From the NCBI RefSeq assembly GCF_001854805.1, contig NZ_MBLO01000050.1:1-43072 (forward strand): DNA of 43,072 nt, given 5' to 3'. The notes beneath the pieces were generated by a model. The model saw nothing but the letters and a program-made list of their open reading frames with translations. It had not been told where the DNA came from and made no database searches. Source of the DNA: Pseudofrankia coriaricola (GTDB lineage Bacteria; Actinomycetota; Actinomycetes; Frankiales; Frankiaceae). This document shows, piece after piece, positions 17,295 to 25,292 of the stretch (positions within the stretch are counted from its first letter, which is position 1; each line of letters starts with the position of its first letter). The translations under genes were made by a program, and so were the position numbers.

Positions 17295-17477
17295 GAGCAC
17301 GACCGGCTGTGTGAGCTGGAGGCACGGCGGCTGGTCGCGCGGGCCGAGCTGGCGGGGTTCCCGCCGCGCACCCGCTACACCCTCACGCCCGCCGGCGAGG
17401 CACTGCGCCCTCTGCTCATCAGCCTGTGCCGGACGGGGACGGCGATCCAGCACGCGGTGGCGACTCACCGGCCGTAG
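17295..17477 (+). pseudogene. HxlR-type winged-helix regulator fragment
   Basis: Without any start codon, the frame reads EHDRLCELEARRLVARAELA, then GFPPRTRYTLTPAGEALRPL and a stop at 17475-17477. This is the wing and final helix of an HxlR/DUF24-type DNA-binding domain (leucine-rich helix, then P-x-R-x-x-Y-x-L-T-x-x-G). The front half is missing. It lies directly after narK, so an ancestral regulator gene appears to have been cut here. The rest of the gap up to 17752 shows no protein-like frame. Confidence 0.6.
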
Positions 17478-17752
17478 CGCTGCCGCCGGCCAGGGCGACC
17501 CCTCGCCTTCCGGTCCGCACCGCGGTCTGCGCTTCCGCGCTCGGGTGGTCGACGAGCCGATCACTCGCCCTGGACCCTCGCGCGTCTCGAACTCCAGGCC
17601 CGCGTCAACACCGGCACAGATCATCGCCTGGGCTGGCCAGCCTGCCGGTGCCGTACTCGGCGGACTTGACAATCCAGCGGCCGCGAAGCCGGGCGGCCAC
17701 GCCGGACATCGGCGGAAAGGCCAGGCCAGCCAGATCTCGATGTCGGGAACGG

Positions 17753-18637
17753 TCAGTGGTCGCCGGGTCTGCCGAACTCCTCGATCAGCACCGGATACTG
17801 CTCCCCACCATGTCCGGCGGCGATCGAGCGGTCGGCCATCGCCTTGATCAACCTGGGCAGTTCGGCGTTGACTCCCACCGCCTCGCTCTCCTCGATCAGG
17901 TGCGCCATCGCCCGCGCGTCGGTCTCCAGGGCCGACACCTCGGCGGGGAAGGAGCCGCTGTCGATCTGCTCGGCATACCCGGGCAGCCATTCGGCCACGC
18001 CGGCAGCGATCTGCTGGGCGAACGGCGCGTACGTCGCGGCGTCGACACCGGCCGTCCTGAGCAGGGCAGTGCCCTGGAGCCAGGCGTTCAGGACGCTCCA
18101 CATCATGGCCAGGCCGGCCACGTCGTACAGGGACGCCAGCCCGTGGTCCGAGCCGAGGTAGGTGACGGTGCCGAGCGCGTCGAGTGTTGGCCTGTGTGCC
18201 TCGAAGTCCGACCGCGGCCCGCTGTGCAGAATCACCGCCTCGGCGGTCCCGATCGCCGCCGGGATGGCCATGATGGCGCCGTCCAGGTAGTGCGCGCCGC
18301 GCTGCTCGGCCAATCGGGCGGCTTCCCGGGCCTGGGCCGAGTCGCCCGAGGTAAGGTTGATCAACATCGTGCCGTCCAGCTCGATGTCGCTCGCGGCGAG
18401 CAGCTCGTGCATGGCTTGGTAGTCGGTGACGCAGATGACCGTCAGGGAACCTGTGCTGAGCGCGTCATCGACCGTCGGCGCGAGCCGTGCGCCCTCGGCC
18501 ACCAGCTGATCGGCCTTGGAGGTCGTGCGGTTCCACACGGTTGTGGGATGCCCGGCTTTCAGGAACGAACCGGCGAGTGCCTGGCCCATCCGTCCGAGTC
18601 CGATGACTGTCACGGGTGTGTCGGGGCTGTCGTCCAT
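17753..18637 (-). CDS. NAD(P)-dependent dehydrogenase, imine-reductase / 6-phosphogluconate-dehydrogenase-like
   Basis: This 294-residue protein has an N-terminal Rossmann fold with GLGRMG (13-18) and an Arg/Thr-rich loop (NRTTSKA, 37-43) after the second strand, which favours NADPH. A helical C-terminal half contains LASLYDVAGLAMMW (168-181); Asp172 is where imine reductases carry their proton-donor Asp. Length and pattern fit the imine reductase / beta-hydroxyacid dehydrogenase superfamily. The frame extends 29 codons upstream, but the ATG at 18637 fits the fold. It is divergent from a MerR gene across 49 bases and is probably controlled by that regulator. The natural substrate is unknown. 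Confidence 0.8.
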   Translation of the reverse strand: MDDSPDTPVTVIGLGRMGQALAGSFLKAGHPTTVWNRTTSKADQLVAEGARLAPTVDDALSTGSLTVICVTDYQAMHELLAASDIELDGTMLINLTSGDSAQAREAARLAEQRGAHYLDGAIMAIPAAIGTAEAVILHSGPRSDFEAHRPTLDALGTVTYLGSDHGLASLYDVAGLAMMWSVLNAWLQGTALLRTAGVDAATYAPFAQQIAAGVAEWLPGYAEQIDSGSFPAEVSALETDARAMAHLIEESEAVGVNAELPRLIKAMADRSIAAGHGGEQYPVLIEEFGRPGDH

Positions 18638-18686
18638 GGCAGCATCGTCAACGTTGAGACTGGTGTGAAGGTCAAGCGAGGTTTCG
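18638..18686. promoter_or_regulatory. Divergent promoter with a candidate MerR operator
   Basis: Only 49 bases separate the dehydrogenase and MerR genes. They contain TTGA (18654-18657) and TCAA (18672-18675) as outer arms of a 22-base imperfect dyad. The minus strand reads TTGACC, usable as a -35 element. MerR proteins act on such compact, over-long spacers. No clear -10 was found. Confidence 0.3.
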
Positions 18687-19094
18687 ATGCGGATCGGGGA
18701 GCTGAGTCGTCGGACGGGCGTCAACGCCCATCAGCTGCGCTACTACGAGGCCCAGGGCCTGCTGGAGGCAGACCGCGGCGCGAACGGTTACCGCGAGTAC
18801 GGCGACAACGCTGTGCTGCGGGTGACTCAGATCCGGCACCTGCTTGGGGCCGGTCTGTCGTCCGAGGACATCGCGTACCTGCTGCCCTGCGCGGTCGGAG
18901 AGGCCCCGGAGCTGCCCGGGTGCCCGGAGCTGCTGGCCGCGATGCGCTCCCGGCTGCGGCGACTGAACGACCAGATAGACAGGCTCGCACAATCCCGCGA
19001 CGCGCTCGCCACCTACATCGACGCGGCCGAGGGAATGGGTAGCGAGAGCTATCCACCCTTTGACAATGCTGGCCTGGAGCCCGCCCCTGCCTAA
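18687..19094 (+). CDS. MerR-family transcriptional regulator
   Basis: This 135-residue protein has the MerR N-terminal winged helix-turn-helix: MRIGELSRRTGVNAHQLRYY, then EAQGLLEADRGANGYREY. The domain is followed by the IRHLLGAGLSSEDIAYLL helix pair and a coiled-coil dimer helix (about 75-115). Two Cys residues (CAVGEAPELPGC) lie just before the coil, but the ligand-binding C-terminus is short and does not match a known metal or redox MerR. AGCGAGG precedes the ATG. The divergent dehydrogenase gene is the obvious target. Confidence 0.9.
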   Translation: MRIGELSRRTGVNAHQLRYYEAQGLLEADRGANGYREYGDNAVLRVTQIRHLLGAGLSSEDIAYLLPCAVGEAPELPGCPELLAAMRSRLRRLNDQIDRLAQSRDALATYIDAAEGMGSESYPPFDNAGLEPAPA

Positions 19095-19226
19095 CCGCAG
19101 GCGATCTCCGGCCGCAGGATCAGCCACACGGTGCACGCGGCGACGACGGCAGCGGGCAGTCCGACTTGCCGCTCGGGTGAACCCGGGCGGTGTTTGTTGG
19201 GGCCGTTGAGGGGTCCGGTCGTTATT

Positions 19227-19260
19227 GGCGCCTGTCGCCGGCAAGCCGGCGACAGGCGCC
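19227..19260. terminator. 34-base perfect palindrome, probable two-way terminator
   Basis: GGCGCCTGTCGCCGGC (19227-19242) and its exact complement GCCGGCGACAGGCGCC (19245-19260) are separated by only AA. It lies between the MerR gene end and the end of a decayed minus-strand frame whose TAG (19265-19267) is four bases away, so a terminator for converging genes is likely. No T-run is present. Confidence 0.6.
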
Positions 19261-19264
19261 GCTC

Positions 19265-19423
19265 CTACCAGGCGATCGAAGGCGCGCTGGGTGCGTCCGC
19301 GGGAGGCGGAACGTGGGTGACCTTGCCGGTGGCGAGGTCGATGCGGGCGAGTGCGCCTTGGAAGTTCGCGGCCATCGGCTCCGTCCCGGCAGGGTCTCGC
19401 GCCAAAATTGTGGCGGTCAGCTC
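19265..19423 (-). pseudogene. Short open remnant ending at the palindrome
   Basis: A 52-codon minus-strand frame with no start of its own, bounded upstream by a TAA, reads as ordinary protein (ATILARDPAGTEP, ANFQGALARIDLATGKVT) and stops directly before the 34-base hairpin. The Leu-Ala-Thr-Gly-Lys pattern resembles a beta-propeller repeat, but I do not recognise the family. The intact terminator beyond its stop suggests it is the end of a deleted gene. Confidence 0.3.
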
Positions 19424-19979
19424 TTAGTCAGCTACAGAACTCGTTCGCCCACGACCGCTCATGCCGATGAACGTGTGTTCCGAGTGGCAGTGAGCTCGTG
19501 TGCATCGTCGCTGTCTGTATGCGACGTCGTGGCCGAGGCCGAGCCAGATGATCGGGAGGCCATCGCGTCGGATTTCCTCCGTTCTCGCAGCTGCTCCCAC
19601 CTACTGGAAGAGACTCGCCGCGGGAGAGATCCCCCTTATTCGGGGGTGAGATATTCGCTGCCGGCAGAGCGTCTGGGCGTTAGCGAACGAGCATCGGCGG
19701 GAGCGGGTTCCTGGCCGCCACGCACGGCACGTGGATCGCCCGCGCGCTCCTCGCTCTTGGCCTTGCGATTGACTGTGCCTTCTGGCTGTCGATGCCGATG
19801 CCCGCGATCTACACGCTCAGCTTCGACGGCCCTCACCTGCGCCACGCGCTCGGCCCGGGTCTCGAGGCCGGAGGGTGACGCAACCGGCCCCACCCGCCAG
19901 GCGGAACCTGGTCAGGCGGTGGCGTGGGTGGCGCAGGTGTGGGCGAGGCGGTAGGAGTCGCTGCCCGTCTCGATTGAGT
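19424..19979. other. Gene-poor stretch with possible decayed ends
   Basis: No complete gene is seen. A plus-strand open segment without start (19684-19878) reads THGTWIARALLALGLAIDCA and onward as one hydrophobic helix plus a short tail; it may be the last part of a lost membrane protein. A small hairpin CCCCC-TTATTC-GGGGG lies near 19631-19646. Base composition is slightly more AT-rich than the neighbours, in keeping with old non-coding DNA. Confidence 0.35.
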
Positions 19980-20383
19980 CGGCAGGCCATTCTCGACCGG
20001 CCAGATCCGCCCCGGGCATGGGCGGTGATTGACGGGGCGGCACTGCGGCGCCCGGTCGCCGGGCCGGCCGTCATGCAAGGCCAGCTCGAACACCTGATCG
20101 CCCTGAACGAGAACCCGAACATCACCATCCAGGTGTTTCCGTACAACGTCGGCCCCCACCCCGCCGAGGGAGGCGCGTTCAGCATTCTGCGGTTCGGCGG
20201 CCGGACATCGCCGACGTCGTCTACCTGGAGCACCTCACGGGCGCCATCTACCTCGACAAGCCGGAAGACGTCACCCGCTACATGCTCGCCATGGACAACC
20301 TGGCGCTCAAAAGCACGGCGCCCGACGACACGGTAAAGGTCATCGAAAAAATCGCCTCGCACCTCTCACACCACGCCACGTGA
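19980..20383 (+). pseudogene. XRE/DUF5753 regulator remnant, N-terminus lost and frameshifted
   Basis: From 19980 the frame gives RQAILDRPDPPRAWAVIDGA and continues to AEGGAFSILRF, matching residues 165-236 of the intact regulator at 6114-6995 (RQKLLARPDAP; ADGGAFSILRF). Around 20195-20201 the frame shifts by one base. The second part, PDIADVVYLEHLTGAIYLDK then PEDVTRY, resumes the homology and ends at the TGA at 20381-20383. The helix-turn-helix and the first half of DUF5753 are absent. It is convergent with the methyltransferase gene, as in the intact module. No function is expected. Confidence 0.85.
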
Positions 20384-20410
20384 CGTCCGCCCCCGACCGG
20401 ACGACGGACG

Positions 20411-21208
20411 TCAGGGCTTCCGGCCGACGCCACACAGGTCGTCGATCGGCAGGGGCGGTTCGGCCGAGGGGCCGGGCCGCCACAACGGCGTCGAGACCAG
20501 ACCCGGCTCGACGAGTTCGAAACCGTCGAGGAAACGGGCCACCTGCTCGGGGGTGCGCATGTGGTACGGGTATTTCTCGTGCTCGTTGAGACGGTGGATG
20601 GCGTCGGCGCGGTCCTTGCCCATGACGGCGTAGGTGCCGTCCTTGAACATGAGGTAGCTGCCGGAGGGAAGGGAGTCGCACAGTTCGCGCACGATCGCGT
20701 ACGCCTCGTCGAGGTCGGTCACGTTTCCCATGATCCCGAGCATGATCAACCCGATCGGCTGGGTGAAGTCCAGGGTCTCGCGGGCGGCCTTGAGGATCTT
20801 CTTCGGCTCGCGGACGTCGGCGTCGACGTAGTTCGTGGCCCCCTCGGGCGTGCCGACCAGCAGGGCCCGCGCGTGCACCAGGACCAGCGGATCGTGGTCG
20901 ACGTAGACGATCCGTGAGTCGGGGCCGATCCGCTGCGCTACCTCATGGGTGTTGTCGGCCGTCGGCAGGCCGGTACCGATGTCGAGGAACTGCCGGATAC
21001 CCACCTCGCCGGCCAGGTAGGTGACTGCGCGGCCGAGAAAGGCCCGAGCCTGCCGGGCGAGCTGCACAATCTCGGGGAGCAACTCGTAGAGCCGGTCGCC
21101 GAACTCGCGGTCGACCGGATAGAAGTCCTTCCCGCCCAGCCAGTAGTTCCACACCCGCGCCGAGTGCGGCACGGTGATGTCGACAACGGGTGACGAACCG
21201 TCGTTCAT
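20411..21208 (-). CDS. S-adenosyl methyltransferase, PF04672 (Methyltransf_19/DUF574) type (copy 2)
   Basis: This 265-residue paralogue of the protein at 5154-5969 has the same marks: HSARVWNYWLGGKDFYPVDR, motif I DIGTGLPTADNTHEVAQR and motif II VYVDHDP. The two differ mainly in the middle and the C-terminus. The ATG at 21208 matches the start of copy 1 (MNDG) and has GAAGGGA about ten bases upstream; a GTG at 21247 is possible. It lies downstream of lipoprotein copy 2 on the minus strand, with an XRE remnant converging from the other side, so the whole neighbourhood is an inverted copy of 3733-6995. Target unknown. Confidence 0.88.
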   Translation of the reverse strand: MNDGSSPVVDITVPHSARVWNYWLGGKDFYPVDREFGDRLYELLPEIVQLARQARAFLGRAVTYLAGEVGIRQFLDIGTGLPTADNTHEVAQRIGPDSRIVYVDHDPLVLVHARALLVGTPEGATNYVDADVREPKKILKAARETLDFTQPIGLIMLGIMGNVTDLDEAYAIVRELCDSLPSGSYLMFKDGTYAVMGKDRADAIHRLNEHEKYPYHMRTPEQVARFLDGFELVEPGLVSTPLWRPGPSAEPPLPIDDLCGVGRKP

Positions 21209-21419
21209 GGGTAACGTTCCCTTCGCAGCCTTCGCAAGGGTGGCCACAAGACCCCGATGCTCATCATAGGGACCGTCCAGGGCGGGGCCGCCCCGGACGT
21301 CGCCCGTCTTCCGCCGCCGTTCCGGCCGGTCACCCGGCCCGCCACCTCGCCGGGCAGGAGTGCCGGGCGGGTGCCGCCCCGGCCGGCGCGGCCCCGCCCA
21401 TCCCTTACTGCAAAGCCCT

Positions 21420-22601
21420 CTACTTCAACGTCACCGTCTTGTCGAGGAACTCGTTGGTCACCAGGTCCGAAGGAGCCAGCCCCGGCTTCGGCTCGCTACC
21501 CTTCTCGGTGAAGACCGGGACCAGCCGGCCGATCAGCGTCCCTACCCGGGCCGTGTCGAAGCTGCCCAGCACTCCGTCACTGCCGTCGGCGATCAACCCG
21601 AGTTGCTTCTGTGTGGCGTTGCCGTACGCGAGCAGCCCCGGCGAAAGGGTGAACCCGCCCGTGTGCAGCGTACTGACGACCTTCAGCAGGAGCTGGTTCA
21701 CCGGCGCCGGATTGGCGACGTAGTCCCGCTGCGCCCGCTGCAACAGCGGCACCAGCTTGGCCAGGCAGGCGCGCTGGGTCGACACCTTGTCCGGCCGAAC
21801 GGCCAGCGCGGAGATGTACGCCGGGTATTCGTCCTGCAAAAGCAGGGACTTCACCGGCTTGCCCCACGCCTTGACGTCGTGCTGGAGCAGATAGGGTTCG
21901 TTGGTGACGAACGCCTGCTGCACGATCTTGCCATCGGCGGCGACGAACCGGTCCGGGGATCCCTGATAGGAGGTGTCGACCTGGGACTTGGTCAGCAACC
22001 CCTCCCGGATGAAGACGTCGGGATAGGACGTCCCGCTCGCGCTGGCCAGCACCGTCGCGCCCGACTGGCGGATCTCGGCGACGTTGGTGAAGTTCCACGC
22101 CGGGTTGCCCCAGATCAGCGCCAGCGGAGACTTCTCGTAGGGCGCGAAGACGGCGACCGTCGGCTGCCCCCCGGAGGCCTGCACGGCCTCGTCCGTTCCC
22201 ACATAGCCGGCCAGGATGCTGTCGTCCTGAGCCAGTAGCGAGGTCACCGGCTGGAAACCCGTCGCCGGCCCGCCTGCGCGCAGCTGGAGCCTCACGCCGG
22301 TAGCGCCCAGCTCTCCCTCGACCCGGTTCTTGCTCACGTCGATCGTCGGGTTCGGGCCGAGAAGCTGGTACAGGTACCCGTCGGGAAGGCCGGGCCACCA
22401 GTTCGACTGAATGACGACCGTGGACGGGCAGATCCCCTTCAGCGGCGTCGTGTAACGCGACGCGGCGGCGGACCCCGTGGCGGATGCGCTCACCCCACCG
22501 GACCCGCTCGACGAGTCGGAACAGGCGGTCAGGCCGAACGTCAGCGCCGCGGCGCATCCGCCGACCGCCACCCAACGGCGGCGAAACCTCGAAACTCGCA
22601 C
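21420..22601 (-). CDS. Substrate-binding lipoprotein, NMT1/SsuA-like (copy 2)
   Basis: This 393-residue paralogue of the lipoprotein at 3733-4911 is similar over the full length: both share SRYTTPLKGICP, YQLLGPNPTID, FVAADGKIVQQAF and the C-terminal KPGLAPSDL. The lipobox FGLTAC places the lipidated Cys at residue 27, as in copy 1. The GTG at 22601 is chosen over the longer frame to 22655 because it aligns with copy 1 and has GAGGAG ten bases upstream. The spacer between lipobox and fold is Ser/Gly/Ala-rich. No transporter genes are adjacent. It may use the ABC proteins at 769-2414 or act as a sensor of an extracellular ligand. Confidence 0.85.
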   Translation of the reverse strand: MRVSRFRRRWVAVGGCAAALTFGLTACSDSSSGSGGVSASATGSAAASRYTTPLKGICPSTVVIQSNWWPGLPDGYLYQLLGPNPTIDVSKNRVEGELGATGVRLQLRAGGPATGFQPVTSLLAQDDSILAGYVGTDEAVQASGGQPTVAVFAPYEKSPLALIWGNPAWNFTNVAEIRQSGATVLASASGTSYPDVFIREGLLTKSQVDTSYQGSPDRFVAADGKIVQQAFVTNEPYLLQHDVKAWGKPVKSLLLQDEYPAYISALAVRPDKVSTQRACLAKLVPLLQRAQRDYVANPAPVNQLLLKVVSTLHTGGFTLSPGLLAYGNATQKQLGLIADGSDGVLGSFDTARVGTLIGRLVPVFTEKGSEPKPGLAPSDLVTNEFLDKTVTLK

Positions 22602-23034
22602 CGGTCCAGATCTCCTCAACACTGTGAAACATGCGAACACCGGCGGTGAGAACACCAGGCTTTCGATGCTCCTGACTTCACGGCGGGCCGTCTCGGCCCA
22701 CCGTCAGGATTCCACACCGCCGGAGACAGGACGGCACGAGGTATCAGTTCCCCGAAGACTCGCCCACAAGGGGATATAGGACGCCTCCGCCACCCCACCA
22801 GGCGACGGCGGCGGCCAGGGGAGTGTCAGGCTGTTATTTCGGGCCCCGCGTCGGAGGCCGGGCGGGCACTTCGAGGTTCTCAGCCTGAGTTGCCCGGGTC
22901 TGACCAGAACTCCTGGGCGGTGACGGGCAGCTCCGTTGGCCAGGGTCGGTCGCATAGGCCGGGGAGCGGTGCGGAACGCCCGGTTGAAGGCGGGCCTCGT
23001 CTGGCCGCTGGTCGCGCATTCACTGGCTCTGTCG
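22602..23034. other. Non-coding stretch
   Basis: No convincing gene. It should hold the promoter of lipoprotein copy 2 at its left end. The open frames present are compositionally chance-like. Confidence 0.45.
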
Positions 23035-23571
23035 CTACATCTGGCTCTGCTGACGTGGGTCGGTGACCTCTTCGGCGAGGCGGCGCAGGTAGTGGCCGAG
23101 CCGGGCGGCGTCCTCGGGCTGCCAGTGGGCGGTGAGGGCGGCGAACTTCTCGTCCTGCCAGGCGTGGGCACGGGTGAGGAGATCCTGTCCGGCTTCAGTG
23201 ACGACGAGGACCGCGCGGCGGCCGTCGCGCGCCGATGGCACACGCCGCAGGTAGCCGTGCCCGGCCGCGTCGGCGATGAAGCGGCTCGCGCCGGACCGGT
23301 CGATGCCCAGCTGGTGGGCGACGTCGCTGACGGACACCTCGGTCGTGGCGCGCGCCGCCGCGTTCATCGCTTCGAGGACCTGCACGTCCTGCACCCGCCG
23401 CAGCTCGCCGGTCAGCTCGTCGGGCACGGCCGCGGTCCCGCGTCGGGACCAGAACCGGACGAGCTGGAACATGGCGGCTCCCGCGCCGGCGAACTCCGAC
23501 TTCGGTCCGTCCGCGGCGCCGATCTCGTCCGACGGGTTGCGTCCGTCCGGACTGTCGGCGTGAAGGATCAC
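23035..23571 (-). CDS. MarR-family transcriptional regulator
   Basis: This 178-residue protein has a winged helix-turn-helix of MarR type: TEVSVSDVAHQLGIDRSGAS, then RFIADAAGHGYLRRVPSARD with the wing DGRRAVLVVTEAG. The GTG at 23571 is preferred because GAGGAGG lies four bases upstream and because the alternative ATG at 23598 would sit inside a palindromic operator (23585-23607). It is divergent from an MFS exporter gene only 49 bases away, the classic arrangement in which MarR represses both genes until a small molecule binds. Confidence 0.88.
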   Translation of the reverse strand: MILHADSPDGRNPSDEIGAADGPKSEFAGAGAAMFQLVRFWSRRGTAAVPDELTGELRRVQDVQVLEAMNAAARATTEVSVSDVAHQLGIDRSGASRFIADAAGHGYLRRVPSARDGRRAVLVVTEAGQDLLTRAHAWQDEKFAALTAHWQPEDAARLGHYLRRLAEEVTDPRQQSQM

Positions 23572-23584
23572 TGTCCCTCCTCGC

Positions 23585-23607
23585 TTGTGTGTGCGCATCG
23601 CACACAA
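23585..23607. promoter_or_regulatory. Palindromic MarR-type operator
   Basis: TTGTGTG (23585-23591) and CACACAA (23601-23607) are perfect arms of a 23-base imperfect palindrome centred between the divergent MarR and MFS genes. Size, symmetry and location fit a MarR dimer site. A related TGTGCGATATGCAC lies at the MFS start. Confidence 0.6.
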
Positions 23608-23620
23608 TAGCCTGTGCGAT

Positions 23621-25156
23621 ATGCACGCATCTGTGGCGGTGAACCCGGCCACCACCACAGGGGCCACGCGGGCGTCGTTCGCCGCGCTGTTGCTGGCCAT
23701 GCTGATGGCTCAACTCGACACCTTCATCGTCGTCGGCGCCTTGCCGACCATCGGAGCCGAACTCGGGGCGGCCGACGCCGTCGCCGGCGTCACCGCCGTC
23801 TACCTCCTGACCGTCACGATCTCCACGCCGGTGCACGGCAAGCTCGGCGACCTGCTCGGCCGGCGCACCGTGTTCATGATCTCCGTGGGCCTGTTCGCGG
23901 TCGGATCGCTGCTGTGCGCGCTCGCCCCGTCGTTCACGTTCCTGGTCGTCGCCCGCGCCGTGCAAGGACTCGGCGGCGGCGGCCTGGTGGTCACCGCCGT
24001 GAGCGTGCTGGGCGAGATGTTCGACCGGGCGGAGTTGGTGCGCCGCCAGATCTGGCTCACCGGCACCTTCACCGTCTCCTCGCTCGCGGGCCCACCACTG
24101 GGCGGCCTGCTCGCGGCCGGGCCCGGCTGGGAGTGGATCTTCCTGGTGAACCTGCCGGTCTGCGTCGTCGCGGTGGTTCTCGGCGTCCGGGGTCTTCCGT
24201 CGCGCGGCCGCGGTGGTGGGCTCGCCGGATTCGACGTCACCGGCACGCTACTGATCACGGTCGGTGGCAGCGCTGTGGTCGCACTGGGCTCGTCGGACGC
24301 CTTGGCCGCCAGCCCGTGGTGGGCACCGTTGCTCCTCGTCGTCGCCGTGACCGCCAGTGCCGCGTTCGTCCTCGTCGAGCGACGCGCCACGGCACCCCTG
24401 ATCCCGCCGTCGCTCGTCGCGGTGCCGGCGCTGGCCCGCGCGATCGGCGCCAACACGATCACCGGGATCGCGCTGTTCGGCACCTTCGCATTCATCCCGC
24501 TGGCCGTAGCCGCCGGCACCGGCGCGGACACATCCGGTACCGCCACGCTGCTCATCGCCCTGACCGGCGGTCAGCTGTCGGTGACCCTCACGTTCTCGAT
24601 CCTGGCGCGTCGCTGGAGCCGGATGGTTCCGTGGGGCCGCGCCGGACTCGCGATCGGCATTGTCGGGCTCGGGACGCTCGCCGTGGTACCGCACCTGCAC
24701 TCGGCCGGAACACCGGTCGCCGTCACCACGGCGGTGGTCGGCATGGCGCTGTCAGGTGCGGCGCTCGGTCTTTCCATGCAGGCCTACACCCTGCTCGGGC
24801 AGAGCAGCGCGCCCCGTGACGACATCGGCGCGGCCATGGCCACGCTCACCTTCGCCCGGCAGCTCGGCGGATCGCTCGGTGCCGCCGGGCTCGGATGGAT
24901 CCTGCTCATCGTCGCCGACCCGGCGACAGGGCTGTCCACCGTGCTCGCCGTAGCGGCGGCCGTACTCGCCGTCGGGCTGGTGCTCGCTCCGCGCAGCCGG
25001 CACGAGACAGTGCGACCCTCGCACAACACTGATCCAGTGAGACATGCCATTTCAAACGAGACGCCAATCCTCCGCGAAAGCGGCAAGGCGGGTCATGCGA
25101 CCCCGGACATTGACCATGTCATCCGAGATCTGCCCAGACCTGCCACCGATCAATGA
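23621..25156 (+). CDS. MFS multidrug exporter, DHA2 (EmrB/QacA) type, 14 helices
   Basis: This 511-residue proton-driven exporter has the DHA2 pattern: AQLDTFIVVGALPTIGAELG in helix 1, GKLGDLLGRRTVFMI (loop 2-3, motif A), ARAVQGLGGGGLV (motif B) and TVSSLAGPPLGGLLA (motif C, the antiporter motif). Fourteen hydrophobic segments can be counted. The last 50 residues (HETVRPSHNTDPVRHA onward) are a hydrophilic tail unusual for the family. The ATG at 23621 has no ribosome site, so the mRNA may be leaderless or start at the nearby GTG. Control by the divergent MarR protein is likely. The drug or metabolite exported is unknown. Confidence 0.9.
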   Translation: MHASVAVNPATTTGATRASFAALLLAMLMAQLDTFIVVGALPTIGAELGAADAVAGVTAVYLLTVTISTPVHGKLGDLLGRRTVFMISVGLFAVGSLLCALAPSFTFLVVARAVQGLGGGGLVVTAVSVLGEMFDRAELVRRQIWLTGTFTVSSLAGPPLGGLLAAGPGWEWIFLVNLPVCVVAVVLGVRGLPSRGRGGGLAGFDVTGTLLITVGGSAVVALGSSDALAASPWWAPLLLVVAVTASAAFVLVERRATAPLIPPSLVAVPALARAIGANTITGIALFGTFAFIPLAVAAGTGADTSGTATLLIALTGGQLSVTLTFSILARRWSRMVPWGRAGLAIGIVGLGTLAVVPHLHSAGTPVAVTTAVVGMALSGAALGLSMQAYTLLGQSSAPRDDIGAAMATLTFARQLGGSLGAAGLGWILLIVADPATGLSTVLAVAAAVLAVGLVLAPRSRHETVRPSHNTDPVRHAISNETPILRESGKAGHATPDIDHVIRDLPRPATDQ

Positions 25157-25205
25157 GCCAAGGACTATGTTGATCAATGACGGTCCAGGTCGGGGTGCTG
25201 ATCAA
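25148..25205. promoter_or_regulatory. Repeats upstream of the LAL regulator gene
   Basis: GATCAATGA occurs at 25148-25156 and again at 25172-25180, and TTGATCA (25170-25176) forms an inverted repeat with TGATCAA (25199-25205). The cluster lies 90-140 bases before the chosen LAL start and could be an operator. The first copy includes the stop codon of the MFS gene. Confidence 0.3.
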
Positions 25206-25292
25206 ACGGTTCGAGTCCTCAGCCAGTCTCTCGACTGTGGCTACGGACGGGTGGTGGCCGAGCAGGCGTTCGTTCGGTGTACTGGTGACGTG

